From NCBI GenBank assembly GCA_949068525.1, contig CARTIQ010000003.1, positions 19,077-83,076 of the forward strand: 64,000 nt of DNA, given 5' to 3'. The notes beneath the pieces were generated by a model. It was not told where the DNA came from, ran no database searches, and saw nothing but the letters and a program-made list of their open reading frames with translations. Position 1 is the first letter of the stretch. Every line of letters begins with the position of its first letter. The position numbers and the translations under genes were made by a program. This document shows positions 25,822 through 34,083 of this stretch, in pieces. This stretch comes from an uncultured Eubacteriales bacterium (GTDB lineage: Bacteria; Bacillota; Clostridia; Oscillospirales; Acutalibacteraceae).

Positions 25822-26871
25822 CTAATTTATCTCATGTTCCGGTTTTATATCTATCTTATATCCAGTTAATTTAGCAGCCAATCTAGCGTTTTGCCCCTTG
25901 TTTCCAATAGCCAAAGAAAGCTGATTGTTTGGCACAATAACAGTGCAAGAATTCTCAACTTCCGGGTCAATATCAACATTCAAGACCTCGGCCGGGGCAA
26001 GCGCCGCAGCAATAAACTTAACCGGATCCTCATCATACTCTATAATATCGATCTTTTCGCCGCCCAATTCTTCTACAATAGCATTAACCCGCGCACCTTT
26101 TGGACCAATGCAAGCCCCAATAGCATCCACATTTTTATCCTTGCTAAAAACGGCAAGTTTGGTTCTGGCGCCTGCTTCGCGTGCAACCTGTTTTATCTCC
26201 ACCGTTCCATCGTAAATTTCCGGAACTTCCTTTTCAAACATACGTTTAACCATATCAGGATGTATACGAGAAATAAATGCCCAAGGCCCTTTGTCGCCCT
26301 CTTTTACGTCCGATATGTAGACTTTAATATGGTCTCCTTCTTTAAAATCGTCGCTACTTAACTGTTCGCTTTTAGGCAAAAAAGCCTCAGATTTCCCAAT
26401 CTTTAAATTTGCCGAACCCGAGCGCGGGTCAACCTTTTCAACAACAGCTGTCACAAGTTCCTGACGTTTACTTTCAAACTCCTGCAACATAAGGCCTCGC
26501 TCGCCGTCGCGAATCCCCTGTCGGATAATATTTCTAGCTGTCTGAGCAGCAATTCGGCCAAACTCTTTAGTGTCCAACTTAATAGAAACTTGTTCGCCAA
26601 TGTCTGTGCCAGGGTCAACGACCCTAGCGTCAGAAAGAGAAATTTCTCGTCCAAAGTCAGAAACAGTTTCTACAACAGTTTTGCGCAAATAAACTTCAAA
26701 TTTCCCCTTGCCTTCATCAATGTCGATTAAAACGTCATCATTGCCATTGTAGCTATTTTTACAAGCTGTCACAATAGCCTTTTTTATTTTATCAAACATA
26801 AAGTCCGCTGAAATACCCCTTTCCATTTCAAGCAGCGAGATTGCCTCAAATAATTCCTTATTATTTTTCAT
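25822..26871 (-). CDS. nusA: transcription termination/antitermination factor NusA
   Basis: NusA modulates RNA polymerase pausing and termination. The 349 residues cover the N-terminal polymerase-binding domain (LFEAISLLEMERGISADFMFD...), an S1 domain (about 135-200), and two KH domains with IGACIGPKGARVNAIVEELGGEKIDI and LAIGNKGQNARLAAKLTGYKIDI. The acidic C-terminal repeats of proteobacterial NusA are absent, as is normal for Firmicutes. It follows rimP by 48 nt. Confidence 0.96.
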   Translation of the reverse strand: MKNNKELFEAISLLEMERGISADFMFDKIKKAIVTACKNSYNGNDDVLIDIDEGKGKFEVYLRKTVVETVSDFGREISLSDARVVDPGTDIGEQVSIKLDTKEFGRIAAQTARNIIRQGIRDGERGLMLQEFESKRQELVTAVVEKVDPRSGSANLKIGKSEAFLPKSEQLSSDDFKEGDHIKVYISDVKEGDKGPWAFISRIHPDMVKRMFEKEVPEIYDGTVEIKQVAREAGARTKLAVFSKDKNVDAIGACIGPKGARVNAIVEELGGEKIDIIEYDEDPVKFIAAALAPAEVLNVDIDPEVENSCTVIVPNNQLSLAIGNKGQNARLAAKLTGYKIDIKPEHEIN

Positions 26872-26919
26872 TTTATAATTACCTCCAATTAAAATTTAAA
26901 AATTAATAATATGTTTGAT

Positions 26920-27426
26920 TTAATCGTCAAAGTCATCAAGTTTAATAAACGCAATGTTTTTTCTCAAAATGCAAAGCTCCTTAGAAGAATCGCAAAAACC
27001 ATTACAATTATCGCAACAAGAGACAGTAATTTCGTTTTTATTAAAGGCTTCAAGAACGCAAATTAACTCTTTAGTCCCATCATCAAAGGGACGAATCAAC
27101 CTCACAATAATTTTATGACCAATAAACTTTTCAAGATGTTCGTCTCTAGATAATTCTCGGTTAATGCCGGGCGAACAAACTTCCAAACAATAGTTTTGCA
27201 CAATAGGGTCAAGTTCGTCAAGCGGCTTATCTATAGCTCGGCTCATTTTTTCGCAGTCGTCGAGGGTTATTTTGCTATCACTATCAATAAAAATTCTAAG
27301 GTAATACTCTGGGCCCTCTTTTACAAACTTGACGTCCCAAAGGTCCAGCTCCAAGGCATTAGCAATGGGGTGAGCCAAATTCCAAACAGCTGATACAACG
27401 TTATTGCCACGAGTTTTTTTATTCAA
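26920..27426 (-). CDS. rimP: ribosome maturation factor RimP
   Basis: RimP helps assemble the 30S subunit. About 168 residues from TTG 27426, which follows GAGGTGA by 8 nt; a GTG at 27438 lies inside that ribosome site and is less likely. ELDLWDVKFVKEGPEYYLRIFIDSD, DDCEKMSRAIDKPLDELDPI and LEVCSPGINREL are family signatures, the last two split by a short loop. The C-terminal domain has a Cys-rich insertion (SCCDNCNGFCDSSKELC), not usual for RimP and perhaps metal-binding. It is the first gene of the operon. Confidence 0.9.
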   Translation of the reverse strand: MNKKTRGNNVVSAVWNLAHPIANALELDLWDVKFVKEGPEYYLRIFIDSDSKITLDDCEKMSRAIDKPLDELDPIVQNYCLEVCSPGINRELSRDEHLEKFIGHKIIVRLIRPFDDGTKELICVLEAFNKNEITVSCCDNCNGFCDSSKELCILRKNIAFIKLDDFDD

Positions 27427-27450
27427 AACACAATTCACCTCAGTACAAAC

Positions 27451-27472
27451 AAAAGAGCGGGTGACCCCACTC
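27451..27472 (-). terminator. terminator-like hairpin in the rimP leader
   Basis: On the minus strand GAGTGGG pairs with CCCGCTC (27472-27466 with 27461-27455; one G-U pair) around a 4-nt loop and is followed by TTTT. It lies between the promoter (27506-27534) and the rimP start, so it could attenuate the operon. A short T run makes it weaker than the other terminators here. Confidence 0.5.
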
Positions 27473-27505
27473 TTACAAAAACGAACGAATAAAAACTTTA
27501 ACTTA

Positions 27506-27534
27506 AGTATACCATAACATTATACTCATTTCAA
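27506..27534 (-). promoter_or_regulatory. sigma-A promoter of the rimP-truB operon
   Basis: On the minus strand: TTGAAA (27534-27529), 17-bp spacer, TATACT (27511-27506) with a TGG extension before the -10. Transcription should begin near 27499, giving a leader of about 73 nt. Confidence 0.75.
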
Positions 27535-27602
27535 GAGGAAAAATCAAATTTATTTTTGGCACAAAGCGTAGTTGGTACGCCGGGGGTGAAGTGAATATAT
27601 AT

Positions 27603-27633
27603 CACAGAAAAAAGCAACTATCTGTGTTTTTTT
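27603..27633 (+). terminator. small hairpin with T run upstream of xre
   Basis: CACAGA (27603-27608) pairs with TCTGTG (27621-27626) around a 12-nt loop, followed by seven T. No clear promoter is visible upstream, so it may end read-through or be part of a leader. Confidence 0.4.
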
Positions 27634-27689
27634 GTAAAATAAACTTGATTTATACTAGTTTTGGATCTTTGATAATAAAAGGTGACGAA

Positions 27690-28115
27690 ATGCTATCACA
27701 AAAACTTAAAAAATTACGTGAGAATAGTGGCTATACCCAACTTCAAGTTGCAAACGCCCTTAGTATAGAACGCTCTACTTATACTTATTATGAAACAGGC
27801 AAAACTACTCCTGACATTAACACGATTATAAAACTTGCAAAAATCTTTAATGTCTCGTATACTGACCTGTTTGAAACTGAAAAGAGCGAAGATAAAAAAA
27901 CCTTAAAAGATTCAGGAGAAGATCTTTACTGTTGCTACGATTCTAAACGATTCAATCACATTTATGAATTATCTAAAAAAGAAAAAACTTTAATAAGTTT
28001 ATATCGGGTACTTCCAGCCCAAGCTCAAGAAGATGTCGTCATCTCTTTAAAGAAAATTGTTGATGAAGGATACAAAAAGAAAAGGAAAAAGAGTGGCAAG
28101 GAAAATAAAAAATAG
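27690..28115 (+). CDS. XRE-family transcriptional regulator
   Basis: About 141 residues from ATG 27690, which follows AAAGGTGA by 5-6 nt; in-frame codons further upstream are rejected. The N-terminal helix-turn-helix reads LKKLRENSGYTQLQVANALSIERSTYTYYETGKTTPD, interrupted here by the recognition helix IERSTYTYYE. The C-terminus (about 75-141) is charged and Lys-rich, without a known ligand domain. A TATACT at 27651-27656 may be its -10. It is a single gene ended by its own terminator; target genes are unknown. Confidence 0.85.
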   Translation: MLSQKLKKLRENSGYTQLQVANALSIERSTYTYYETGKTTPDINTIIKLAKIFNVSYTDLFETEKSEDKKTLKDSGEDLYCCYDSKRFNHIYELSKKEKTLISLYRVLPAQAQEDVVISLKKIVDEGYKKKRKKSGKENKK

Positions 28116-28129
28116 TTTTGCAAGTTTGA

Positions 28130-28158
28130 GAGGCTTTTCGAGGAAGCCTCTTTTGTTT
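28130..28158 (+). terminator. intrinsic terminator of the xre gene
   Basis: GAGGCTT (28130-28136) pairs with AAGCCTC (28144-28150) around a 7-nt loop, followed by TTTTGTTTT. Confidence 0.85.
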
Positions 28159-28160
28159 TC

Positions 28161-28189
28161 TTGACAACAGCGTACCGCGGTGAGATAAT
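28161..28189 (+). promoter_or_regulatory. sigma-A promoter of valS
   Basis: TTGACA (28161-28166), 17-bp spacer, GATAAT (28184-28189) with a TGA extension. Predicted start near 28196, only 28 nt before the valS start codon, so no T-box can fit. Confidence 0.75.
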
Positions 28190-28223
28190 ATTTAAAGCGA
28201 AACAAAAAAAGGAGTTGCAAAAT

Positions 28224-30848
28224 TTGAGCAAAGAACTTTCAAAATCTTACGACCCCAAAGAGGTTGAAGACAAGATATACAAATTTTGGCAAGATGGTGG
28301 ATATTTTAGCGCAAAAATAGAAAAAAATAAGAAACCGTATACAATCGTGATACCACCGCCGAATATAACTGGTCAGCTTCACCTGGGGCACGCTTTGGAC
28401 GAAACGCTGCAGGATATTTTGATTCGTTTTAAAAGAATGCAGGGTTATGTGGCGCTTTGGGTGCCGGGTAAGGACCACGCCTCGATAGCGACTGAAGCTA
28501 AGATTGTGGCAGCTATGCAAAAAGAAGGCATTAAAAAGGAGGATATCACTCGGGAGGACTTCTTAAAGCGTGCGTACGATTGGAAAGAGAGATACGGCAA
28601 CAAAATAAGCGAACAAATAAAGAAAATGGGGGCATCTTGCGACTGGTCGAGAGAGCGATTTACTATGGACGATGGCATGAAGGATGCTGTTAACGAAGTC
28701 TTTGTATGCCTTTATAAAAAGGGCCTTATTTATCGGGGAGAGAAGATAATTAATTGGTGTCCTGGGTGCAAAACGTCCATTTCTGACGCCGAGGTCGAAT
28801 TTGCTGAGCACGACGGAAATTTTTATCACTTAAATTACAAGTTATCCGACGGAACAGGCTGCGTTGAGATTGCCACAACAAGGCCCGAGACACTTCTTGG
28901 TGACACTGCCGTTGCAGTTAATCCGGACGACAATAGATATAAGCAGTTGATTGGGAAAAGTGTCATTTTGCCGCTTGTTGGAAGAGAAATCCCGATAATT
29001 GCGGATTCATATGTGGATGTTGAATTTGGAACCGGTGTTGTGAAGATAACCCCGGCGCACGACCCAAACGACTTTGAAGTCGGTCTGCGCCATAACTTGC
29101 AGGCAATTAATGTTATGGACGAAAATGCCGTTATAAATGAAAACGGTGGGGATTATTGTGGCCTTAATCGCTTTGAGGCGAGAAAAAAGATTGTGGAAGA
29201 CTTGAAGCAAGCCGGTGCTTTGGTGAAAATCAAGCCGATTAAGCACAACGTAGGTGCTTGCTACCGCTGCCACGAGGTTATTGAGCCACGGGTTTCTACT
29301 CAATGGTTTGTAAAGATGCAGCCCTTGGTGGGACCTGCTATTGACTGTGTTAAAAATGGCGACACGAAGTTTGTCCCGACTCGGTTTGATAAGATATACT
29401 TCAATTGGCTCAACAATATTAAGGATTGGTGCATCTCCCGCCAGCTGTGGTGGGGGCACCGCATTCCGGCCTATTACTGTCGAGATTGCGGTAATACGAT
29501 GGTTTCTAAAACTACTGTAGAAATCTGCGGCAAATGTGGTTCTAGCAGTGTTTATCAGGATAGTGACATCTTTGATACATGGTTTTCTGCTGCTTTGTGG
29601 CCCTTTGCTGCGTTGGGGTGGCCGAATAAAACCGTAGAGTACGAATATTTTTACCCGACGGACACATTGGTTACGGGCTATGATATCATTTTTTTTTGGG
29701 TTATACGGATGATTTTTTCTGCGCTTGAATACACCGGAAAGGCTCCCTTTAAAAACGTGTTAATTCATGGTTTGGCGCGAGATTCTCAAGGTCGAAAGAT
29801 GTCGAAGTCGCTTGGTAACGGTGTCGACCCACTTGAAATTATTGAAAACCATGGTGCTGACGCGTTGAGATTTTCTTTGGTAATCGGCAACAGTCCGGGG
29901 AATGATATGCGTTTTTCGGAGGAAAAAGTTAACGCCTGTCGCAATTTTGCAAACAAGCTGTGGAATGCTGCAAGATTTATTCACATGAATATTGACGGTT
30001 TTGATGCCAAAAATGAACTTCCACACTCTTTAAATCTGGAAGATAGCTGGATTTTGAGCTTGCTAAATTCTCTTATCCTTAGTGTGACGGAAAATTTAGA
30101 AAAGTTTGAGTTGGGTGTTGCGGCGCAGAAGATTTATGATTTTGTTTGGGACTACTTTTGCGATTGGTACATAGAGTTTGCGAAAATACGTATTCAGGAA
30201 GAGGCTCAGTTGGCCGGGAATACTCGCTGTGTTCTGATTTATGTTATGGATAAAATTTTAAAGCTGCTGCACCCGTTTATGCCATTCGTTACAGAAGAAA
30301 TCTGGCAAACGCTGCCCTGTGACGGCGAATCCATCATGATTACAGAATACCCTAAATTTGCAAAAGAGCATTGCAATGAGAAGGCTGAGAGTGACATGCG
30401 CGCCATAATGGACGTGATAAAGGCTGTTCGAGCTCAGCGAGCCGAGATGAACGTTGTGCCTTCTAAAAGGACGAACCTGTTTATTGAGACTAAGAATGTG
30501 GATTTGTTTGCTAAATGCGAACTTTTCTTAAAAAAGATGGCTTGTGCAAAGGAAGCTGAAATAAAGAACAATATCAAAATCAGTGAAGAAGTGATAACAA
30601 TCGTGACGACAGATGCCAAGATATTCATTTTAATGGATGAACTTGTAGATAGGCAAGCAGAGTTAGCTAGGCTAAAAAAGGAACTTAAAGCAACGCAAAA
30701 AAGGCTTGATCAAGACGTAGCTAAGCTGAAAAACGAGGTGTTTTTGTCGAAAGCCCCGGCTCCCGTGGTTGATAGCGTTAAAAGGAATGTTAAAGCTCTG
30801 CGTGAAAAAGTTACCTCTTTAGAAGGTTCTATTGGCAAATTGAGTTAG
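28224..30848 (+). CDS. valS: valine--tRNA ligase
   Basis: Class I synthetase charging tRNA-Val, about 874 residues from TTG 28224 (AAGGAG 9 nt upstream); earlier in-frame codons coincide with the promoter. HLGH at 53-56 and KMSKS at 525-529 are the two signatures. The editing domain has TTRPETLLGDTAVAV and the DPNDFEVG segment. A C-terminal coiled-coil arm (RQAELARLKKELKATQKRL...) contacts the tRNA. CRDCG and CGKCG suggest a zinc knuckle near residue 415. Followed by ruvX within 31 nt. Confidence 0.97.
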   Translation: MSKELSKSYDPKEVEDKIYKFWQDGGYFSAKIEKNKKPYTIVIPPPNITGQLHLGHALDETLQDILIRFKRMQGYVALWVPGKDHASIATEAKIVAAMQKEGIKKEDITREDFLKRAYDWKERYGNKISEQIKKMGASCDWSRERFTMDDGMKDAVNEVFVCLYKKGLIYRGEKIINWCPGCKTSISDAEVEFAEHDGNFYHLNYKLSDGTGCVEIATTRPETLLGDTAVAVNPDDNRYKQLIGKSVILPLVGREIPIIADSYVDVEFGTGVVKITPAHDPNDFEVGLRHNLQAINVMDENAVINENGGDYCGLNRFEARKKIVEDLKQAGALVKIKPIKHNVGACYRCHEVIEPRVSTQWFVKMQPLVGPAIDCVKNGDTKFVPTRFDKIYFNWLNNIKDWCISRQLWWGHRIPAYYCRDCGNTMVSKTTVEICGKCGSSSVYQDSDIFDTWFSAALWPFAALGWPNKTVEYEYFYPTDTLVTGYDIIFFWVIRMIFSALEYTGKAPFKNVLIHGLARDSQGRKMSKSLGNGVDPLEIIENHGADALRFSLVIGNSPGNDMRFSEEKVNACRNFANKLWNAARFIHMNIDGFDAKNELPHSLNLEDSWILSLLNSLILSVTENLEKFELGVAAQKIYDFVWDYFCDWYIEFAKIRIQEEAQLAGNTRCVLIYVMDKILKLLHPFMPFVTEEIWQTLPCDGESIMITEYPKFAKEHCNEKAESDMRAIMDVIKAVRAQRAEMNVVPSKRTNLFIETKNVDLFAKCELFLKKMACAKEAEIKNNIKISEEVITIVTTDAKIFILMDELVDRQAELARLKKELKATQKRLDQDVAKLKNEVFLSKAPAPVVDSVKRNVKALREKVTSLEGSIGKLS

Positions 30849-30879
30849 TCTGCACAGAAAAGGAAAAAGGAGCTTTGCT

Positions 30880-31293
30880 ATGAAGGTATTGGGAGTAGAC
30901 TTGGGATTGGCTAGAACTGGGATTGCAATATCGGACTGCAATCAAGTTTTGGCGTCGCCGCTTTGTGTTATTAAAGAGAAAGACAGCGAGACTTTGGCTC
31001 AAAAGATAAGCGAAATCTGTGCGGATGAAGGCATTCAAAAGATTGTTGTAGGGTTGCCCAAAAATATGGATGGTTCCGAAGGAAGTTGTGCTCAAAACGC
31101 AAGAACATTTGCAGATATGTTGAGTAAAATCACAAATCTGCCAGTTTACATGGTCGATGAGCGAGGTACTACAATTACCGCGACTAAATTTCTTAATGAC
31201 GTCAATGTTCGCGGGAAAAAGAGGAAAAATGTCGTGGATGCTGTTGCAGCGACGGTTATCTTGCAAAACTACTTGGACAGTAGCGATAAGTAA
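30880..31293 (+). CDS. ruvX: YqgF/RuvX-family RNase H-like protein (pre-16S rRNA nuclease)
   Basis: The 137 residues begin MKVLGVDLGLARTGIAISD, the RNase H-like metal site, and continue with KIVVGLPKNMDGSEG and VYMVDERGTTITA. YqgF acts in 16S rRNA 5' end maturation in E. coli; it was first annotated as a putative Holliday-junction resolvase. The VDAVAATVILQNYL end is typical. AAAGGAG precedes the ATG. Confidence 0.93.
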   Translation: MKVLGVDLGLARTGIAISDCNQVLASPLCVIKEKDSETLAQKISEICADEGIQKIVVGLPKNMDGSEGSCAQNARTFADMLSKITNLPVYMVDERGTTITATKFLNDVNVRGKKRKNVVDAVAATVILQNYLDSSDK

Positions 31294-31319
31294 TATATGT
31301 TGCCCATAATAATTTGTGC

Positions 31320-31348
31320 TTGATTTTTATTTTTAGATGTTTTATAAT
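31320..31348 (+). promoter_or_regulatory. sigma-A promoter of the ispH-rpsA fusion gene
   Basis: TTGATT (31320-31325), 17-bp spacer, TATAAT (31343-31348). Predicted start near 31355, about 46 nt before the TTG start codon; the leader is T-rich with no clear structure. Confidence 0.7.
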
Positions 31349-31400
31349 TATTATTAATTTTAGTTTTTTTGTTTTTTGTTAACTTTGGAGGTTTTGATTT

Positions 31401-33503
31401 TTGAATAATGTGGAGGTAGCCCCTGGCTCGGGTTTTTGCTTTGGCGTGAGTAGGGCCATATCTGCTGTAGAGGAGCTTTTGGGTGAAGGTAAGCTAATTT
31501 GTACTTTGGGGCCGATTATACATAATGCTTATATGGTTGAGAAGTTGGCTCAAAAAGGCGTTAGAGTAGTTGCTTGCCCGGAGGAGGTTTGGCCTGAGAA
31601 CGACGAAGTTTTGGTTATACGCTCCCATGGAGTGACTCGTGATATCATTGAAAACATAAAGAACCTAAACATAAAGTATTTTGATGCGACGTGCCCATTT
31701 GTAAAAAAAATTCACAACATTGTGTCTGATACCTCAAAAAATGCAGATGTAATCTTGATTGCGGGAAATAAAAATCATCCGGAAGTTATTGGAATCGCAG
31801 GCCATTGCAACGCGGACTTCTACATTTTTAGTGGTTATGATGAATTATTGGACATAATAAAGAAGAACAGAGAGGCTTTTGCTCGGGCGAATGTTTTGGC
31901 TATTGCGCAGACTACTTTTAGTGTGTCTATTTGGCAGCGTTGTGTGGACTTTTTACGCTCGGAGTTTGAAGGTATTAAAATTTTTAATACTATATGTGGA
32001 GCAACCTCTAGCCGGCAGAGTGAGGCTTATAAGTTATCTAAAAAGGCCGATGCTATGCTTGTTGTTGGGGGGAGAGATAGCTCTAACACCGCGAAGCTAT
32101 TTGATATTTGCCAAAAAAATTGCAAGTCTTTTTTTATAGAAACTGCCGAGGATTTGCAATTTAATGATATAAAAAATGCAAAATTAATTGGAATTACCGC
32201 CGGGGCATCGACGCCGGTTGATATTATAGAGGAGGTTAAACAGAGGGTGGAAGATTTTTTGAAGAATACTGATGATATTGGGCAGAATGAAAAGGAAGAG
32301 GCAAATTTTGAGCAGATGTTAGAAGAATCTTTAAAAAGCTTGACCACGGACGATACGGTAGTTGGAACAGTGGTTGGGATCGCTCCAAATGAGGTTTATG
32401 TAGATGTGGGGCGCAAACAAGCTGGGTTTATTCCGGCGGATGAGCTCTCTAACGAACCTAATGTTAAGCCTGGGGACGTTGTGAAGATTGGCGATGAGCT
32501 AAATCTTTTGATTATGCGCACGAACGACCAAGATGGGACTATCATGCTCTCTAAAAAGCGAATTGACGCTTTGGAGGGCTTTAAGGATATTATTGCAGCT
32601 AAGGAAAATGGTACTGTTTTGTCTGGCAATGTTACTAAAGTCATAAACGGAGGTATTATTGTTGTTACTAACGGCATTAAGGTGTTTGTTCCGGCCTCGC
32701 TTGCAACGGATTCTCGCAGCAAAAGCTTGGAGGACTTGAAAGGCAAAGAGGTTAAGCTTCGGATTATAGATGTTAACGAACGCCGCAGGAGAGCTGTGGG
32801 TTCGATTCGTTCAGTTTTAATAGATGCAAAAAAAGCGGACGTTGAAAACTTTTTTGATACTCTTGAAGTTGGAAAAACTCTTCGTGGAAAGGTTAAATCG
32901 TTTACTAATTATGGTGCTTTTATCGATTTAGGACCTATTGATGGGATGGTACATGTTTCGGAGTTATCTTGGAATAGAGTTAAGCATCCTTCTGATGTCT
33001 TGAATTTGGGTGACGAAGTTGAGGTTTGGGTTAAGAGCTTTGACAAAGACTCTGGAAAAATCTCTTTGGCTTATAAGGATAACGGTGAAAACCCTTGGGA
33101 AACTCTTAAGAATGACTATCCAGTGGGAAGTGTTGTTGATGCTAAGATTGTTGGCTTAACTGATTATGGCGCTTTTGCTAATTTTTTGCCTGGCATTGAC
33201 GGGCTTATTCATGTTTCTCAGATTTCTAACCGGCGAGTCGATAAACCTTGCGATGTTTTGTCGATTGGTGACGTAGTCAAGGCTGCCATTATTGACATCG
33301 ATTTTGACCGCCATAGAATCAGTTTGTCGATTAAATCTTTGCTTGAGGATAAAGATGAGGCCGAACCAGATGAAAAAGGAATAAATCCGGCGGATGACGT
33401 GCAACCTGAGGCAGATAATTATGTTGATGCAGAAGATCCAGTTGCTAGCAGTGAGGTTAACTCAGAAAAGAGTGAAGATACAGACAGCTCCGCAGACGAA
33501 TAG
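31401..33503 (+). CDS. ispH: fused HMBPP reductase (IspH) and ribosomal protein S1
   Basis: One 700-residue frame joins two enzymes. Residues 1-~285 are IspH, the last step of the MEP isoprenoid pathway (HMBPP to IPP/DMAPP), with the three Fe-S cysteines C13 (GFCFGV), C98 (TCPFV) and C199 (ICGATSSRQSE). Residues from about 316 hold four S1 RNA-binding domains (starting near 316, 403, 492 and 575), the ribosomal S1-like part; the third and fourth carry the classic NYGAFIDL/DYGAFANF and HVSELSW/HVSQISN motifs. The acidic tail is disordered. This fusion is known in Clostridia. TTG start with GGAGG 9 nt upstream. cmk and plsC, often adjacent, lie 14 kb away. Confidence 0.93.
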   Translation: MNNVEVAPGSGFCFGVSRAISAVEELLGEGKLICTLGPIIHNAYMVEKLAQKGVRVVACPEEVWPENDEVLVIRSHGVTRDIIENIKNLNIKYFDATCPFVKKIHNIVSDTSKNADVILIAGNKNHPEVIGIAGHCNADFYIFSGYDELLDIIKKNREAFARANVLAIAQTTFSVSIWQRCVDFLRSEFEGIKIFNTICGATSSRQSEAYKLSKKADAMLVVGGRDSSNTAKLFDICQKNCKSFFIETAEDLQFNDIKNAKLIGITAGASTPVDIIEEVKQRVEDFLKNTDDIGQNEKEEANFEQMLEESLKSLTTDDTVVGTVVGIAPNEVYVDVGRKQAGFIPADELSNEPNVKPGDVVKIGDELNLLIMRTNDQDGTIMLSKKRIDALEGFKDIIAAKENGTVLSGNVTKVINGGIIVVTNGIKVFVPASLATDSRSKSLEDLKGKEVKLRIIDVNERRRRAVGSIRSVLIDAKKADVENFFDTLEVGKTLRGKVKSFTNYGAFIDLGPIDGMVHVSELSWNRVKHPSDVLNLGDEVEVWVKSFDKDSGKISLAYKDNGENPWETLKNDYPVGSVVDAKIVGLTDYGAFANFLPGIDGLIHVSQISNRRVDKPCDVLSIGDVVKAAIIDIDFDRHRISLSIKSLLEDKDEAEPDEKGINPADDVQPEADNYVDAEDPVASSEVNSEKSEDTDSSADE

Positions 33504-33523
33504 TGCAAAAAACTAAAAAAGTG

Positions 33524-33552
33524 TTGCAAAAATTCATGTTGTATGGTATAAT
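33524..33552 (+). promoter_or_regulatory. sigma-A promoter of rplS
   Basis: TTGCAA (33524-33529), 17-bp spacer, TATAAT (33547-33552) with a TGG extension. The same TTGCAA-17-TGG-TATAAT pattern drives the tRNA operon at 62520. Confidence 0.75.
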
Positions 33553-33558
33553 ATTAAA

Positions 33559-33678
33559 ATTGATGGCCGCTGATAAAAATTTTGTCGGTGGGATTTAATT
33601 TGTAGCGTTTGCGCTATTAATTAAGGCGAGCGGTCCGCTGATTTTTGTATGACTGCTTTATATTTTGGAGGATAGATT
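33559..33678 (+). promoter_or_regulatory. structured rplS leader, candidate L19 leader
   Basis: The ~120-nt leader can fold: GGCCGCT (33565-33571) pairs with AGCGGTC (33629-33635), enclosing a hairpin TAGCG-TTTG-CGCTA (33603-33616) extended by TTAATT/AATTAA. The position directly before rplS fits the Firmicute L19 leader, thought to let L19 control its own synthesis. Match judged by eye. Confidence 0.6.
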
Positions 33679-34023
33679 ATGGATGCATTGAAAATCATTT
33701 CGCAGGATTCTGTTAAAAGCGAGCTACCAGAGTTTAATGTTGGAGACACTGTTAAGGTTAGCGTTAATATTAAAGAGGGCGAACGGGAACGAATCCAGAT
33801 GTTTGAAGGCACTGTTATTGCTCGTAAGGGGAGTGGTGTTGCCGAGACTTTTACTGTTCGTCGAGTTTCTTATGGTGTTGGTGTAGAAAGAGTTTTCCCG
33901 CTTCATTCGCCTAACGTAAAAGAAATTAAGGTTATTCGTTACGGCAAGGTTTGCAGAAGTAAACTTTATTATTTGCGTGCTCGTTTGGGTAAGGCTGCTA
34001 AGGTTAAAGAAAAAATCCGATAG
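33679..34023 (+). CDS. rplS: 50S ribosomal protein L19
   Basis: L19 lies at the 30S-50S interface. The 114 residues contain FNVGDTVKVSVNIKEGERERIQMFEG, GSGVAETFTVRRVSYGVGVERVFPLHSP and RAKLYYLR-type end (here RSKLYYLRARLGKAAKVKEK). GGAGG precedes the ATG. It is transcribed from its own promoter with a structured leader; the rimM/trmD genes that often precede rplS are absent here. lepB follows. Confidence 0.97.
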   Translation: MDALKIISQDSVKSELPEFNVGDTVKVSVNIKEGERERIQMFEGTVIARKGSGVAETFTVRRVSYGVGVERVFPLHSPNVKEIKVIRYGKVCRSKLYYLRARLGKAAKVKEKIR

Positions 34024-34083
34024 TTTTTGGAGACGAGAGTCTCTACTTTATTTTATTGCAGTAAAAAATATGGAGGCGTTTTT

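Noticed and set aside
27591..27689. N-terminal extension of the XRE regulator
   Set aside because: The extension has no homology and overlaps a hairpin; ATG 27690 has a well-spaced ribosome site and starts at the HTH domain.
30880..31293. RuvX as Holliday-junction resolvase in a recombination cluster
   Set aside because: No ruvA, ruvB or recombination genes nearby; the neighbouring genes are for translation, in keeping with the rRNA-processing role.
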